A stretch of DNA of 64,000 bases from NCBI RefSeq assembly GCF_000717245.1, contig NZ_JNYQ01000005.1, forward strand, positions 248,001 to 312,000, read 5' to 3'. The position numbers were made by a program, and so were the translations under genes. Below the pieces are notes generated by a model that was not told where the DNA came from, made no database searches, and was given only the letters and a program-made list of their open reading frames with translations. Within the stretch, counting starts at the first letter, position 1. Every line of letters begins with the position of its first letter. Origin of the DNA: Kitasatospora papulosa. Lineage in GTDB: Bacteria > Actinomycetota > Actinomycetes > Streptomycetales > Streptomycetaceae. Below are positions 1 to 7,729 of the stretch, in pieces.

Positions 1-1197
1 CGCGAGCACAGCCCCGTGCACCGCACGACGCTGCCCAGCGGGGTCGAGGCGTGGCTGGTGACCCGGTACGCCGACGCGCGGCAGGCGCTCGCCGACACCC
101 GGCTCTCCAAGAACCCGGCCCACCACGCGGGGTCCGCGACCGCCAAGGGCAGGACGGGTATCCCCGGGGAGCGCAAGGCGGAGCTGATGACGCATCTGCT
201 GAACATCGACCCGCCGGACCACACCCGTCTGCGCCGGCTCGTCTCCAAGGCGTTCACCCCGCGCCGGGTCGCGGAGTTCGCGCCGCGCGTGCAGGAGCTG
301 ACGGACCGCCTCATCGACGGCTTCGCCGATAAGGGGGAGGCGGACCTCATCCACGACTTCGCGTTCCCTCTCCCCATCTACGCGATCTGCGACCTGCTGG
401 GCGTGCCGCGCGAGGACCAGGACGACTTCCGGGACTGGGCGGGCATGATGATCCGGCACGGCGGGGGCCCGCGCGGTGGCGTCGCCAGGTCGGTCAAGAA
501 GATGCGCGGCTATCTCGCCGAGCTCATCCACCGCAAGAGGGAGGATCCGGGCGACGACCTGATCTCGGGGCTGATCCGGGCGAGCGACCACGGCGAGCAC
601 CTGACCGAGAACGAGGCCGCGGCCATGGCGTTCATCCTCCTGTTCGCCGGTTTCGAGACGACGGTGAACCTGATCGGCAACGGCACCTACGCCCTGCTGC
701 GCAACCCGTCCCAGCGCGAGCGGCTGGAGCGCTCCCTGGCGGCGGGGGAGACCGGACTGCTCGCCACGGGCGTCGAGGAGCTGCTGCGCTACGACGGGCC
801 GGTGGAGCTCGCGACATGGCGCTACGCCACCGAGCCCGTGAGCCTGGGAGGACAGGACGTCGCGGCCGGGGACCCCGTACTCGTGGTTCTGGCCGCCGCG
901 GATCGGGATCCGGACAGATTCCAGAATGCGGACACCCTGGATCTCGCTCGGAGTGACAATCAGCATCTGGGCTACGGCCACGGAATCCACTACTGCCTGG
1001 GGGCTCCGCTGGCCCGCCTGGAGGGTCAGGTGGCTCTGGCGACACTGCTGCGACGCCTCCCCGACCTGCGGCTCGCCGCGGAACCTGCCGATTTGCGCTG
1101 GCGCGGCGGGCTCATCATGCGTGGACTGCGCACCCTTCCGGTGGAGTTCGGTACCGGACAGCCGTCCGCGAAAGGTGACACTCCGTCAACTCTGTGA
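1..1197 (+). CDS. Cytochrome P450, 5' end outside the window
   Basis: Heme-thiolate monooxygenase of the bacterial CYP105/107 style; it would hydroxylate a small molecule using electrons from a ferredoxin. The reading frame is open from base 1, so the gene begins upstream; the GTG at 16 is probably internal, because the usual N-terminal helix is missing. Visible motifs are the I-helix AGFETT (about 643-660), the K-helix ExxR in EELLR (about 775-789) and the heme loop GYGHGIHYCLG (about 967-1000) with the cysteine ligand. The first residue of the loop is Y rather than the usual F, a common tolerated change. No ferredoxin gene follows. The substrate cannot be inferred. It ends about 105 bases before a secreted Rpf-like gene on the same strand. 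Confidence 0.93.
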   Translation, partial: REHSPVHRTTLPSGVEAWLVTRYADARQALADTRLSKNPAHHAGSATAKGRTGIPGERKAELMTHLLNIDPPDHTRLRRLVSKAFTPRRVAEFAPRVQELTDRLIDGFADKGEADLIHDFAFPLPIYAICDLLGVPREDQDDFRDWAGMMIRHGGGPRGGVARSVKKMRGYLAELIHRKREDPGDDLISGLIRASDHGEHLTENEAAAMAFILLFAGFETTVNLIGNGTYALLRNPSQRERLERSLAAGETGLLATGVEELLRYDGPVELATWRYATEPVSLGGQDVAAGDPVLVVLAAADRDPDRFQNADTLDLARSDNQHLGYGHGIHYCLGAPLARLEGQVALATLLRRLPDLRLAAEPADLRWRGGLIMRGLRTLPVEFGTGQPSAKGDTPSTL

Positions 1198-1224
1198 CTT
1201 TCGCGTGATCTCCGCTGCATCGAC

Positions 1225-1254
1225 TTGTGACACACGTTCGAGTAGGGCTAGGTT
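1225..1254 (+). promoter_or_regulatory. Candidate promoter for the first Rpf-like gene
   Basis: TTGTGA (1225-1230) and TAGGTT (1249-1254) are separated by 18 bases and lie about 50 bases before the start codon, resembling a vegetative sigma promoter. Only by-eye matching supports it. Confidence 0.3.
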
Positions 1255-1302
1255 CACCGTTCGACTCACCCGTCACATGTCAGTCACACGGAAGGCAATC
1301 CC

Positions 1303-2316
1303 ATGGGCTCCGCGACCGGCAGACACCGTCGCCCTCGCCAGGCACCCGCCATCGTCGTCGCCGCAGGCGTCACCGGTTCGGCCATCGCCATCCCGCTGCT
1401 CGGTGCGGGCGGCGCGCAGGCCGCCGACGCCACGACCTGGGACCGGGTCGCAGAATGCGAGAGCGGCGGCATGTGGAGTGCCGACCTGGGCAACGGCTAC
1501 TACGGAGGCCTGCAGTTCTCGCAGGACACCTGGAACGCCTACGGCGGCACGGAGTACGCGTCCCGCGCCGACCTCGCGAGCCGCTCGCAGCAGATCGCCG
1601 TCGCCGAGAACGTGCTGGACGACAAGGGTCCGCAGGCGTGGCCCAGCTGCGCGGTGATCTCCGGGCTGGCCCTGGACGGGACGCTGCCGGGCGTCGACCC
1701 GGGTGGCGAGCCGTCGGCTGAGCCCTCCGGCACCGCCACGGAGACCCCCTCCTCCGACGCGTCGGACCAGGCCGCATCGAAGGACGACGCGGACGCGAAG
1801 AGCGACGCGGAGCCGAAGGGCAAGGCCAAGGACAAGGGCAAGGCCGCCGGTGGCACGGCGGACACCGGCGACGCCGCGGGCAGCGCCGACGCGTCGCCGT
1901 CCGCCACCCCGTCCTCCGGGACGTCCGGAGCCTCCGGCGCGGCGAAGGGTGACGCCGCGAAGGGTGACACCGCGAAGGGTGACGCCTCGACGGGCGGGAA
2001 GCACCGCGGCACCCCCGCTCCCGAGAGCAGCGCCGGGTCGGCGCTGGACGAGGGACGCGAGTCGGGCCGGCACGCCTCGCGGGGCGACTCGGAGGCCCGT
2101 CAGGGCGCCGCGGAGGCGTACACCGTCCGCGAGGGCGACAACCTCTGGGCGATCGCCGACGCGCAGGAGCTCCCGGGTGGCTGGACCGCTCTGTACGAGG
2201 CGAACAAGGACGAACTGGGCTCCGACCCGGACCTCATCCTGCCCGGCCAGAGCCTGAACCTCGACGCCGGCGCGGACGCTCAGGACGCCGTGGCGGAGAC
2301 CGCTGCGGCCAACTGA
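1303..2316 (+). CDS. Secreted Rpf-type transglycosylase-like protein with C-terminal LysM
   Basis: Secreted peptidoglycan hydrolase of the resuscitation-promoting-factor type. The N-terminus has a basic stretch and a hydrophobic core ending in GGAQAADA, a signal peptide. Residues about 45-120 form the transglycosylase-like fold: WDRVAECESGG contains the catalytic Glu, followed by NGYYGGLQFSQDTW. A long charged linker rich in Ala, Asp, Lys and Gly (about 140-265) leads to one LysM domain (YTVREGDNLWAIADA to LPGQSLNL), which binds glycan strands. The ATG at 1303 follows GGAAGG at 1290. Its paralogue begins 460 bases downstream. Unlike that paralogue it has no riboswitch-like leader. The linker contains a 15-base tandem repeat. 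Confidence 0.9.
   Translation: MGSATGRHRRPRQAPAIVVAAGVTGSAIAIPLLGAGGAQAADATTWDRVAECESGGMWSADLGNGYYGGLQFSQDTWNAYGGTEYASRADLASRSQQIAVAENVLDDKGPQAWPSCAVISGLALDGTLPGVDPGGEPSAEPSGTATETPSSDASDQAASKDDADAKSDAEPKGKAKDKGKAAGGTADTGDAAGSADASPSATPSSGTSGASGAAKGDAAKGDTAKGDASTGGKHRGTPAPESSAGSALDEGRESGRHASRGDSEARQGAAEAYTVREGDNLWAIADAQELPGGWTALYEANKDELGSDPDLILPGQSLNLDAGADAQDAVAETAAAN
1942..1986 (+). repeat. Three 15-bp tandem repeats in the Rpf linker
   Basis: The unit GCGAAGGGTGACGCC is present three times (1942-1956, 1957-1971, 1972-1986) with one substitution in the middle copy. It encodes AKGDA, AKGDT, AKGDA in the linker between catalytic and LysM domains and is likely to vary in copy number between strains. 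Confidence 0.85.
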
Positions 2317-2353
2317 TCAAAAGCGGGAAAACACCCCGAAAGCGGGGGCAGTT

Positions 2354-2398
2354 AAGAGACCTATGTCCACTTATGCGTAAGTGAGACATGGGTCTCTT
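2354..2398 (+). terminator. Terminator hairpin after the first Rpf gene
   Basis: Arms AAGAGACC-x-ATGTC-CACTTA and TAAGTG-AGACAT-GGTCTCTT pair over about 19 positions with one mismatch and one bulge around a TGCG loop, followed by a short T-containing tail. It is unusually AT-rich for this genome. It separates the first gene from the riboswitch leader of the second. Confidence 0.75.
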
Positions 2399-2565
2399 TG
2401 CTTCAACTGGTGCGCCTGTCCGTCCGGTCCGTCCATTTTGGCCATGACCTGCGAAAACGAACCGCAAGGCCGGAGCGTTAAGGGCTGATTAGCCGTTATG
2501 TCCATCTTTGAATGTCGGGGTTGCGTGTGTCTACGGTCGGAGCCGCTCGCACCGCGGGCACCTTC

Positions 2566-2770
2566 GACCGTCACGCCGAATCCTGCCGTCGGCCGAAGGG
2601 GACCGACGCGTAAAGCGCCGTAGGCAGGAGCGGGGGACCCAGGTAAGTGCCGGCAGCCCGGCCGTCGGAAGGCGGAGGGGACACCGGCTGGGGGTGAAGC
2701 CGTCCGCGAGAGCGGGTGGCCGGGCAACTCACAGGCCCGAACCCGACAGCTCACCTCGTAGGCGTCGGTG
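2566..2770 (+). promoter_or_regulatory. ydaO/yuaA-type c-di-AMP riboswitch upstream of rpfA
   Basis: The leader contains the conserved blocks of the ydaO aptamer in order: CGCCGAATCCTGCC (2574-2587), GGCAGGAGCGGGGGACCCA (2623-2641), GGGGTGAAGCC (2691-2701), and CCCGAACCCGACAGCTCACC then TCGTAGGCG (about 2736-2763). The outer P1 stem can be formed by ACGCC (2573-2577) with GGCGT (2761-2765). The family binds cyclic di-AMP. The aptamer ends directly against the AGGAG ribosome-binding site (2771-2775), so ligand binding could influence either transcript length or initiation. Regulation of rpfA by such an element is established for S. coelicolor. Confidence 0.93.
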
Positions 2771-2779
2771 AGGAGAACC

Positions 2780-3472
2780 ATGCTGCTTTCCAGCAAGGGC
2801 AAGCACCGTCGCCCGTCCAAGGCCGTCCGTATCGCGACCCTGGCCGGTGTCACCGGTGCTGCCGTCGCCGTACCGCTGATGGGTGCGACCGGCGCCTCCG
2901 CCGCCTCCGTCGCCACCTGGGACGCCGTCGCCCAGTGCGAGTCCGGTGGCAACTGGTCCATCAACACCGGCAACGGCTACTACGGCGGCCTGCAGTTCTC
3001 GCAGTCCAGCTGGGCGGCCGCCGGTGGCACGCAGTACGCCGCCCGCGCCGACCTGGCCACCAAGGGCCAGCAGATAGCCGCCGCCGAGAAGCTTCTCGAC
3101 CTGCAGGGCCCGGGTGCCTGGTCCTGCGCCGGCGCCGGCGGTCTGACGAACGACGGCGTGGACCCGGGTGTCGACACCGGCTCCGCCAAGAACGGCGACA
3201 CGGACCCGCAGGCCGCGCCGGAGCGCAAGGCCGAGCAGCCCACCACGCGCAGCGAGAAGCGCACGGCCCCCGAGAAGACCGTCACCACCCCGACCGGCCA
3301 GAAGGTCGAGAAGGGTGACGGCGAGTACAAGGTGAAGGCCGGCGACACCCTGAGCAAGATCGCCGACGCCGAGAAGGTCAAGGGCGGCTGGGAGAAGCTC
3401 TTCAAGCTGAACGACGACATCGTCGACGACGCCAACCTGATCTTCCCGGGTCAGCAGCTCCACCTGAAGTAG
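2780..3472 (+). CDS. rpfA: RpfA: secreted muralytic resuscitation-promoting factor with LysM
   Basis: Muralytic enzyme that cleaves peptidoglycan and promotes spore germination and regrowth. After a signal peptide ending near GASAAS, the catalytic domain shows WDAVAQCESGGNW (catalytic Glu) and NTGNGYYGGLQFSQ; a charged linker precedes a LysM module (YKVKAGDTLSKIADA to FPGQQLHLK) at the very C-terminus. I chose ATG 2780 because AGGAG at 2771-2775 is ideally spaced; an upstream in-frame GTG at 2768 lies inside the riboswitch stem and has no Shine-Dalgarno. At 230 residues it is compact compared with the upstream paralogue. It is followed by a strong hairpin and then enolase. Confidence 0.95.
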   Translation: MLLSSKGKHRRPSKAVRIATLAGVTGAAVAVPLMGATGASAASVATWDAVAQCESGGNWSINTGNGYYGGLQFSQSSWAAAGGTQYAARADLATKGQQIAAAEKLLDLQGPGAWSCAGAGGLTNDGVDPGVDTGSAKNGDTDPQAAPERKAEQPTTRSEKRTAPEKTVTTPTGQKVEKGDGEYKVKAGDTLSKIADAEKVKGGWEKLFKLNDDIVDDANLIFPGQQLHLK

Positions 3473-3512
3473 TCCTGGACGACCCGGGGTCCCCCTCCTG
3501 CCCCGGCGGCCC

Positions 3513-3545
3513 GGCCCGGCGCGCATACCCCCCGCGCGCCGGGCC
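3513..3545 (+). terminator. Terminator hairpin after rpfA
   Basis: Perfect 12-bp arms GGCCCGGCGCGC (3513-3524) and GCGCGCCGGGCC (3534-3545) around a 9-base loop, beginning 40 bases after the rpfA stop codon. No T-run follows, as is usual for streptomycete terminators. Confidence 0.7.
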
Positions 3546-3614
3546 GCGGCCGTGCGGAGGTCCTTCGGCGGGTGTGATCCGGGTGTGACCGCCCACCCGT
3601 CCTGAGGGGCAGCG

Positions 3615-3645
3615 TTCAATTCTTGTGGTTACTTGCCAGTAGAAT
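3615..3645 (+). promoter_or_regulatory. Candidate enolase promoter region
   Basis: An AT-richer patch contains TAGAAT (3640-3645), a good -10, with TTCAAT (3615-3620) 19 bases upstream as a weak -35. A second TAGGCT lies at 3733-3738 nearer the gene, so the start site is uncertain. Confidence 0.3.
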
Positions 3646-3799
3646 TCTGGAGCTTTGCCCGTTATGCAGGCCCTTGGGTCCTTTTTCGTCCCAGGGGGCG
3701 GGCTGACGGCCGACGCAGCGGGCCGAGACGGTTAGGCTCGTGGCGCAAGGCCACAGTGACCCTGCCCAACCAGTGTCAGATCCCAGAAGGAGATGCCTC

Positions 3800-5086
3800 G
3801 TGCCGTCCATCGACGTCGTCGTAGCCAGGGAAATCCTCGACTCCCGGGGCAACCCCACGGTCGAGGTCGAGGTTGGCCTCGACGACGGCAGCACGGGACG
3901 TGCTGCTGTTCCGTCCGGCGCCTCCACCGGCGCGTTCGAGGCCATTGAGCTTCGCGACGGTGACCCCAACCGCTACCAGGGCAAGGGCGTCGAGAAGGCC
4001 GTCCTCGCCGTGATCGAGCAGATCGGCCCGGAGCTCGTCGGCTACGACGCCACCGAGCAGCGCCTCATCGACCAGGCGATGTTCGACCTGGACGCCACCG
4101 AGAACAAGGGCTCCCTCGGGGCCAACGCCATCCTCGGTGTCTCGCTGGCCGTGGCGCACGCCGCGTCCGAGGCCTCCGACCTCCCGCTGTTCCGCTACCT
4201 CGGCGGCCCGAACGCGCACCTGCTGCCCGTTCCGATGATGAACATCCTGAACGGCGGCTCGCACGCCGACTCCAACGTGGACATCCAGGAGTTCATGATC
4301 GCGCCGATCGGCGCCGAGTCCTTCTCCGAGGCCCTTCGCTGGGGCGCGGAGATCTACCACACGCTGAAGAAGGTCCTGAAGACCAAGGGCCTGTCCACCG
4401 GTCTCGGTGACGAGGGCGGCTTCGCCCCCAACCTCGAGTCGAACCGCGCCGCCCTCGACCTCATCCTCGAGGCCGTCAAGGAGGCCGGTTACGTCCCGGG
4501 CCGCGACATCGCGCTCGCGCTCGACGTCGCCGCGTCCGAGTTCTACAAGGACGGCGTCTACGAGTTCGAGGGCAAGTCCCGCTCGGCCGCCGAGATGACC
4601 GAGTACTACGAGGAGCTCGTCTCCGCGTACCCGCTGGTCTCCATCGAGGACCCGCTGTACGAGGACGACTGGGCCGGCTGGAAGGTCATCACCGACAAGC
4701 TCGGCTCCAAGGTGCAGATCGTCGGTGACGACCTCTTCGTCACCAACCCCGAGCGCCTCGCCCGCGGCATCGAGGAGGGCTCGGCCAACGCCCTGCTCGT
4801 CAAGGTCAACCAGATCGGTTCGCTGACCGAGACCCTCGACGCCGTCGAGCTCGCCCAGCGCAACGGCTTCAAGTGCATGATGTCCCACCGCTCCGGTGAG
4901 ACCGAGGACGTCACCATCGCCGACCTCGCCGTCGCCGTGAACTGCGGCCAGATCAAGACCGGCGCCCCGGCCCGCTCGGACCGCGTCGCCAAGTACAACC
5001 AGCTGCTGCGCATCGAGGAGATCCTCGACGACGCCGCGGTGTACGCCGGTCGTTCGGCGTTCCCGCGGTTCCGCTTCGAGGGCTGA
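3800..5086 (+). CDS. eno: Enolase (phosphopyruvate hydratase)
   Basis: Converts 2-phosphoglycerate to phosphoenolpyruvate in glycolysis; cytosolic dimer or octamer with Mg2+. All hallmarks are present: SRGNPTVEVEV near the N-terminus, PSGASTGAFEA (mobile loop), GDEGGFAPN with the acid/base Glu at residue 205, metal-ligand Asp/Glu in SIEDPL and VGDDLFVTN, the catalytic Lys in LLVKVNQIG (residue 335) and SHRSGETED. The GTG at 3800 follows AGAAGGAG (3785-3792) and gives the family-typical 428 residues; longer upstream frames are non-homologous. It heads a run of same-strand genes (division protein, DUF501, phosphatase), although a hairpin after the stop may limit read-through. Confidence 0.98.
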   Translation: MPSIDVVVAREILDSRGNPTVEVEVGLDDGSTGRAAVPSGASTGAFEAIELRDGDPNRYQGKGVEKAVLAVIEQIGPELVGYDATEQRLIDQAMFDLDATENKGSLGANAILGVSLAVAHAASEASDLPLFRYLGGPNAHLLPVPMMNILNGGSHADSNVDIQEFMIAPIGAESFSEALRWGAEIYHTLKKVLKTKGLSTGLGDEGGFAPNLESNRAALDLILEAVKEAGYVPGRDIALALDVAASEFYKDGVYEFEGKSRSAAEMTEYYEELVSAYPLVSIEDPLYEDDWAGWKVITDKLGSKVQIVGDDLFVTNPERLARGIEEGSANALLVKVNQIGSLTETLDAVELAQRNGFKCMMSHRSGETEDVTIADLAVAVNCGQIKTGAPARSDRVAKYNQLLRIEEILDDAAVYAGRSAFPRFRFEG

Positions 5087-5112
5087 CAGCCCGAGTCCGG
5101 AGCACCAGCCTC

Positions 5113-5157
5113 CGTCCGTCCCCGCATCCGGTCCCGTACCGTGTGCGGGGACGGACG
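5113..5157 (+). terminator. Hairpin between enolase and divIC-like gene
   Basis: Perfect 14-bp arms CGTCCGTCCCCGCA (5113-5126) and TGCGGGGACGGACG (5144-5157) with a 17-base loop sit between enolase and the next gene. The long loop suggests a terminator or attenuating stem rather than an operator. Confidence 0.6.
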
Positions 5158-5180
5158 TGCGTAACGGGGAGGCGTGAGAC

Positions 5181-5651
5181 ATGGCCGGGAAGGACCGCGA
5201 CCGGTTCTCCACCGCGACCAGGCTGCGGCTGCTCGGGGAGCAGACGGCGGCCCGTGTCTACCGGTCCCAGAACCGCCGCCAGGCCCGGCGCTCCCGGCTC
5301 ACCGGCCGGGCCGCGTTCCTCGCGCTGATCGTCTGCTCGCTGGTGGTCGCCCTGGCGTACCCCATGCGGCAGTACATCTCCCAGCGCGACCAGATCGCGG
5401 AGCAGGAGCGGCTCTCGCAGGAGGCCCACCGGCGGACAGAGGAGCTGCGTGACGAGAAGGCGCGGCTCGAGGACGACGCGTACGTCCGCCGTCTCGCGCG
5501 CCAGCACCTGCACTACGTGCTGCCCGGCGAGACCGGCTATACCGTGGTCGACCCGGACGCGGCCGATGTGCGCCGGGGCGAGCCGGGGGCGACGGGGCGG
5601 CCCTGGCACTCGAACCTCTGGGACGGCGTCGACAGCGCCGACCGGGAATGA
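5181..5651 (+). CDS. DivIC/FtsB-family septum formation initiator protein
   Basis: Small bitopic membrane protein of the divisome that works with FtsL/FtsQ-type partners to activate septal peptidoglycan synthesis. The basic N-terminal tail (rich in Arg, residues 1-43) is cytoplasmic; a single membrane segment AAFLALIVCSLVVALAY spans about residues 44-60, followed by a coiled coil (QRDQIAEQERLSQ to DEKARLEDD, about 67-95) and the conserved ARQHLHYVLPGETGY motif. Length 156 is usual for the family. The gene sits between enolase and DUF501, the arrangement known in many actinobacteria. Confidence 0.92.
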   Translation: MAGKDRDRFSTATRLRLLGEQTAARVYRSQNRRQARRSRLTGRAAFLALIVCSLVVALAYPMRQYISQRDQIAEQERLSQEAHRRTEELRDEKARLEDDAYVRRLARQHLHYVLPGETGYTVVDPDAADVRRGEPGATGRPWHSNLWDGVDSADRE

Positions 5652-5739
5652 CCCCGTACCGGTGCGGACCCCGGGGCACGCGTCGTGCCCCGTCCCCGCA
5701 CCGATTCATACAGTCCGACCGATGACATTCAAGGCAGGC

Positions 5740-6342
5740 ATGGACACGCCCCCTCCGCAGACCGAATCCACCACGCCCACCGCTGTGGACATCGCCGCGT
5801 TCGAGCTCCAGCTCGGCCGGCCGCCCCGTGGGCTGCGCGCCATCGCGCACCGCTGCCCGTGCGGCAACCCGGACGTGGTCGAGACGCAGCCCCGTCTGGA
5901 GGACGGCACGCCGTTCCCGACGACGTACTACCTGACCTGTCCGCGTGCCGCGTCGGCGATCGGCACGCTGGAGGCGAACGGGGTCATGAAGGAGATGACC
6001 GAGCGCCTGGCGACGGACCCCGAACTGGCCGCCGCCTACCGTGCCGCGCACGAGGACTACATCGCGCGCCGTGACGCCATCGAGGTGCTGGAGGGCTTCC
6101 CGAGCGCGGGCGGGATGCCGGACCGTGTGAAGTGCCTGCACGTGCTGGTCGGCCACTCGCTGGCGGCCGGCCCCGGGGTGAACCCGCTGGGCGACGAAGC
6201 GATCGCGATGCTGCCGGAGTGGTGGGCGAAGGGCCCGTGCGTCACGCCGTGCGGGGCGCCGGACGAGAAGGACGGCTGGACGGTGGACGAGGGCGACGGC
6301 GGCCACTTCGCCTTCCGCCCGGCCGAAGGCCCGGACGCGTGA
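5740..6342 (+). CDS. DUF501 domain protein
   Basis: Conserved actinobacterial protein of unknown function. The family blocks HRCPCGNPDVVET, LEDGTPFPTTYYLTCPRA and GGMPDRVKCLHVLVGHSL are all present; the pattern of conserved Cys and His suggests a metal-binding or structural role. Start ATG 5740 (MDTPPPQ) has AAGG at 5731-5734. An alternative ATG at 5722 lies exactly 7 bases after a TACAGT hexamer (5709-5714), as in leaderless transcripts, and would add six residues. The stop codon overlaps the next gene by four bases (GTGA), so translation of the phosphatase is probably coupled. Confidence 0.9.
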   Translation: MDTPPPQTESTTPTAVDIAAFELQLGRPPRGLRAIAHRCPCGNPDVVETQPRLEDGTPFPTTYYLTCPRAASAIGTLEANGVMKEMTERLATDPELAAAYRAAHEDYIARRDAIEVLEGFPSAGGMPDRVKCLHVLVGHSLAAGPGVNPLGDEAIAMLPEWWAKGPCVTPCGAPDEKDGWTVDEGDGGHFAFRPAEGPDA

Positions 6343-7280
6343 CCCGGGTCGCCGCCGTCGACTGCGGCACCAACTCCATCCGCCTGCTGGTGGCGGACGT
6401 GGACCCCGCCACCGGGGACTTCACCGAGCTCGACCGCCGGATGCGGATCGTCCGGCTCGGCCAAGGCGTCGACCGGACCGGCCGGCTGGCCCCCGAGGCG
6501 CTGGAGCGCACCTTCGACGCCTGCCGCGACTACGCGGCCGCGATCAAGGAGCTCGGTGCCGAGCGGATCCGGTTCGTCGCCACGTCCGCCTCGCGGGACG
6601 CGGAGAACAGCGACACGTTCGTCCGCGGTGTCCAGGAGATCCTGGGTGTCGAGCCCGAGGTCGTCACGGGCGACCTGGAGGCGCAGCTCTCCTTCGACGG
6701 TGCCACCAAGGAACTGGTGGGCGCCGACCACCTGGAGAAGCCGTACCTCGTCGTGGACATCGGCGGCGGTTCCACGGAGTTCGTGGTGGGCGACGACCGC
6801 GTCCGTGCCGCCCGGTCCGTGGACATCGGCTGCGTACGCATGACCGAGCGTCATCTCGTCCTGGACGGGGCCGTGGTGGACCCGCCGACGCCCGACCGGA
6901 TCGCCGCGATCCGCGCGGACGTCGCGGCGGCCCTCGACCTCGTCGAGGAGACCGTGCCGATCTCCTCGGCGGCGACCCTGGTCGGCCTGGCGGGAACGGT
7001 CACCACCGTCGCCGCGATGGCGCTCGGTCTGGAGGAGTACGACTCCGAGGCGATCCACCACTCCCGGGTGTCCGTCGAGCGGGTCCGGGAGCTCACGGAG
7101 CGGCTGCTCGCCTCGACCCACGAGGAGCGCGCCGCGATCCCCGCGATGCATCCGGGGAGGGTCGACGTGATCGCCTCGGGGGCCCTCGTCCTGCTCGCCG
7201 TGATGGAGCGGGCCGGGGCCCGCGAGGTCGTCGTCAGCGAGCACGACATCCTCGACGGGATCGCCTGGTCGGCCGCCTGA
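6339..7280 (+). CDS. Ppx/GppA family exopolyphosphatase / pppGpp phosphohydrolase
   Basis: Member of the actin-like ATPase superfamily that hydrolyses inorganic polyphosphate and/or the gamma phosphate of pppGpp. The phosphate-binding motifs AVDCGTNSIRLLV at the N-terminus and VDIGGGSTEFVVG in the middle are intact, as is the ATSASRDAEN segment. At 313 residues it is the short actinobacterial form, with no C-terminal HD extension. GTG 6339 overlaps the DUF501 stop codon by four bases, fixing the start. Which activity dominates cannot be told from sequence. Confidence 0.93.
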   Translation: MTRVAAVDCGTNSIRLLVADVDPATGDFTELDRRMRIVRLGQGVDRTGRLAPEALERTFDACRDYAAAIKELGAERIRFVATSASRDAENSDTFVRGVQEILGVEPEVVTGDLEAQLSFDGATKELVGADHLEKPYLVVDIGGGSTEFVVGDDRVRAARSVDIGCVRMTERHLVLDGAVVDPPTPDRIAAIRADVAAALDLVEETVPISSAATLVGLAGTVTTVAAMALGLEEYDSEAIHHSRVSVERVRELTERLLASTHEERAAIPAMHPGRVDVIASGALVLLAVMERAGAREVVVSEHDILDGIAWSAA

Positions 7281-7404
7281 TCACCGGAGTGCCGCGGGCA
7301 CGGTGAGCCGGTGCTCATACGCATTCCCGCCTGCACTTCTGAGCTTGCGGGAGGCCTCCCCGGACCCGTCCGAGGAGGCCTCTCGCGAGGTGCCGCGACG
7401 AAGT

Positions 7405-7422
7405 TCGTGAACTTCTTCACAA
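7405..7422 (+). promoter_or_regulatory. Rex-type redox operator upstream of ndh
   Basis: TCGTGAACTTCTTCACAA matches the streptomycete Rex operator (TTGTGAAC..GTTCACAA) at 14 of 18 positions, with both GTGAA/TTCAC half-sites exact. Rex senses NADH/NAD+ and represses respiratory genes; NADH dehydrogenase genes are known Rex targets in Streptomyces. The site lies about 310 bases before the ndh start, implying a long leader. The rest of the 7281-7729 gap shows no other gene or clear structure. Confidence 0.72.
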
Positions 7423-7729
7423 GGAATTCGGCCCTACTGGGCGAAGTTCTTCCTCCGGGGGGCTGTACGGGCGGCCCGGGGGGCGGCACGCGGACGCTGC
7501 GGGGGCGTTACGGGGGTGTGGCCCGGGTGTGTCCCGGGCGTGTGGTTCATCCCCGTCGGCCGCTCAAGGGCCAGCTCACAAGTGGTGAACAACGTTCGCC
7601 GGAACGTCGTGGTTCCCCATCCGCACCATGACCTGGGTCACGTGGGCGGCGAAGTGTAGCAGAGGGTGGCGGATGCCTTGTGAAGGGGCTCACGAGCGTG
7701 CCCTCCGAGGGGGGTGGATACTCGATGGC

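Noticed and set aside
1198..1302. Possible c-di-AMP riboswitch upstream of the first Rpf gene
   Set aside because: The leader is only about 100 bases and lacks the GGGGGACCCA and CCCGAACCCGACAGC blocks seen before rpfA.
2768..2779. GTG 2768 as start of rpfA
   Set aside because: It lies in the riboswitch stem and has no Shine-Dalgarno, whereas ATG 2780 is ideally spaced from AGGAG.
3776..5212. 478-codon minus-strand frame across enolase
   Set aside because: Fully antisense to a highly conserved enolase and without any recognisable motif.
7577..7596. Second Rex-like element TGGTGAAC..GTTCGCC
   Set aside because: The half-sites are spaced one base too far apart and the right half deviates from TTCAC; I keep only the site at 7405.
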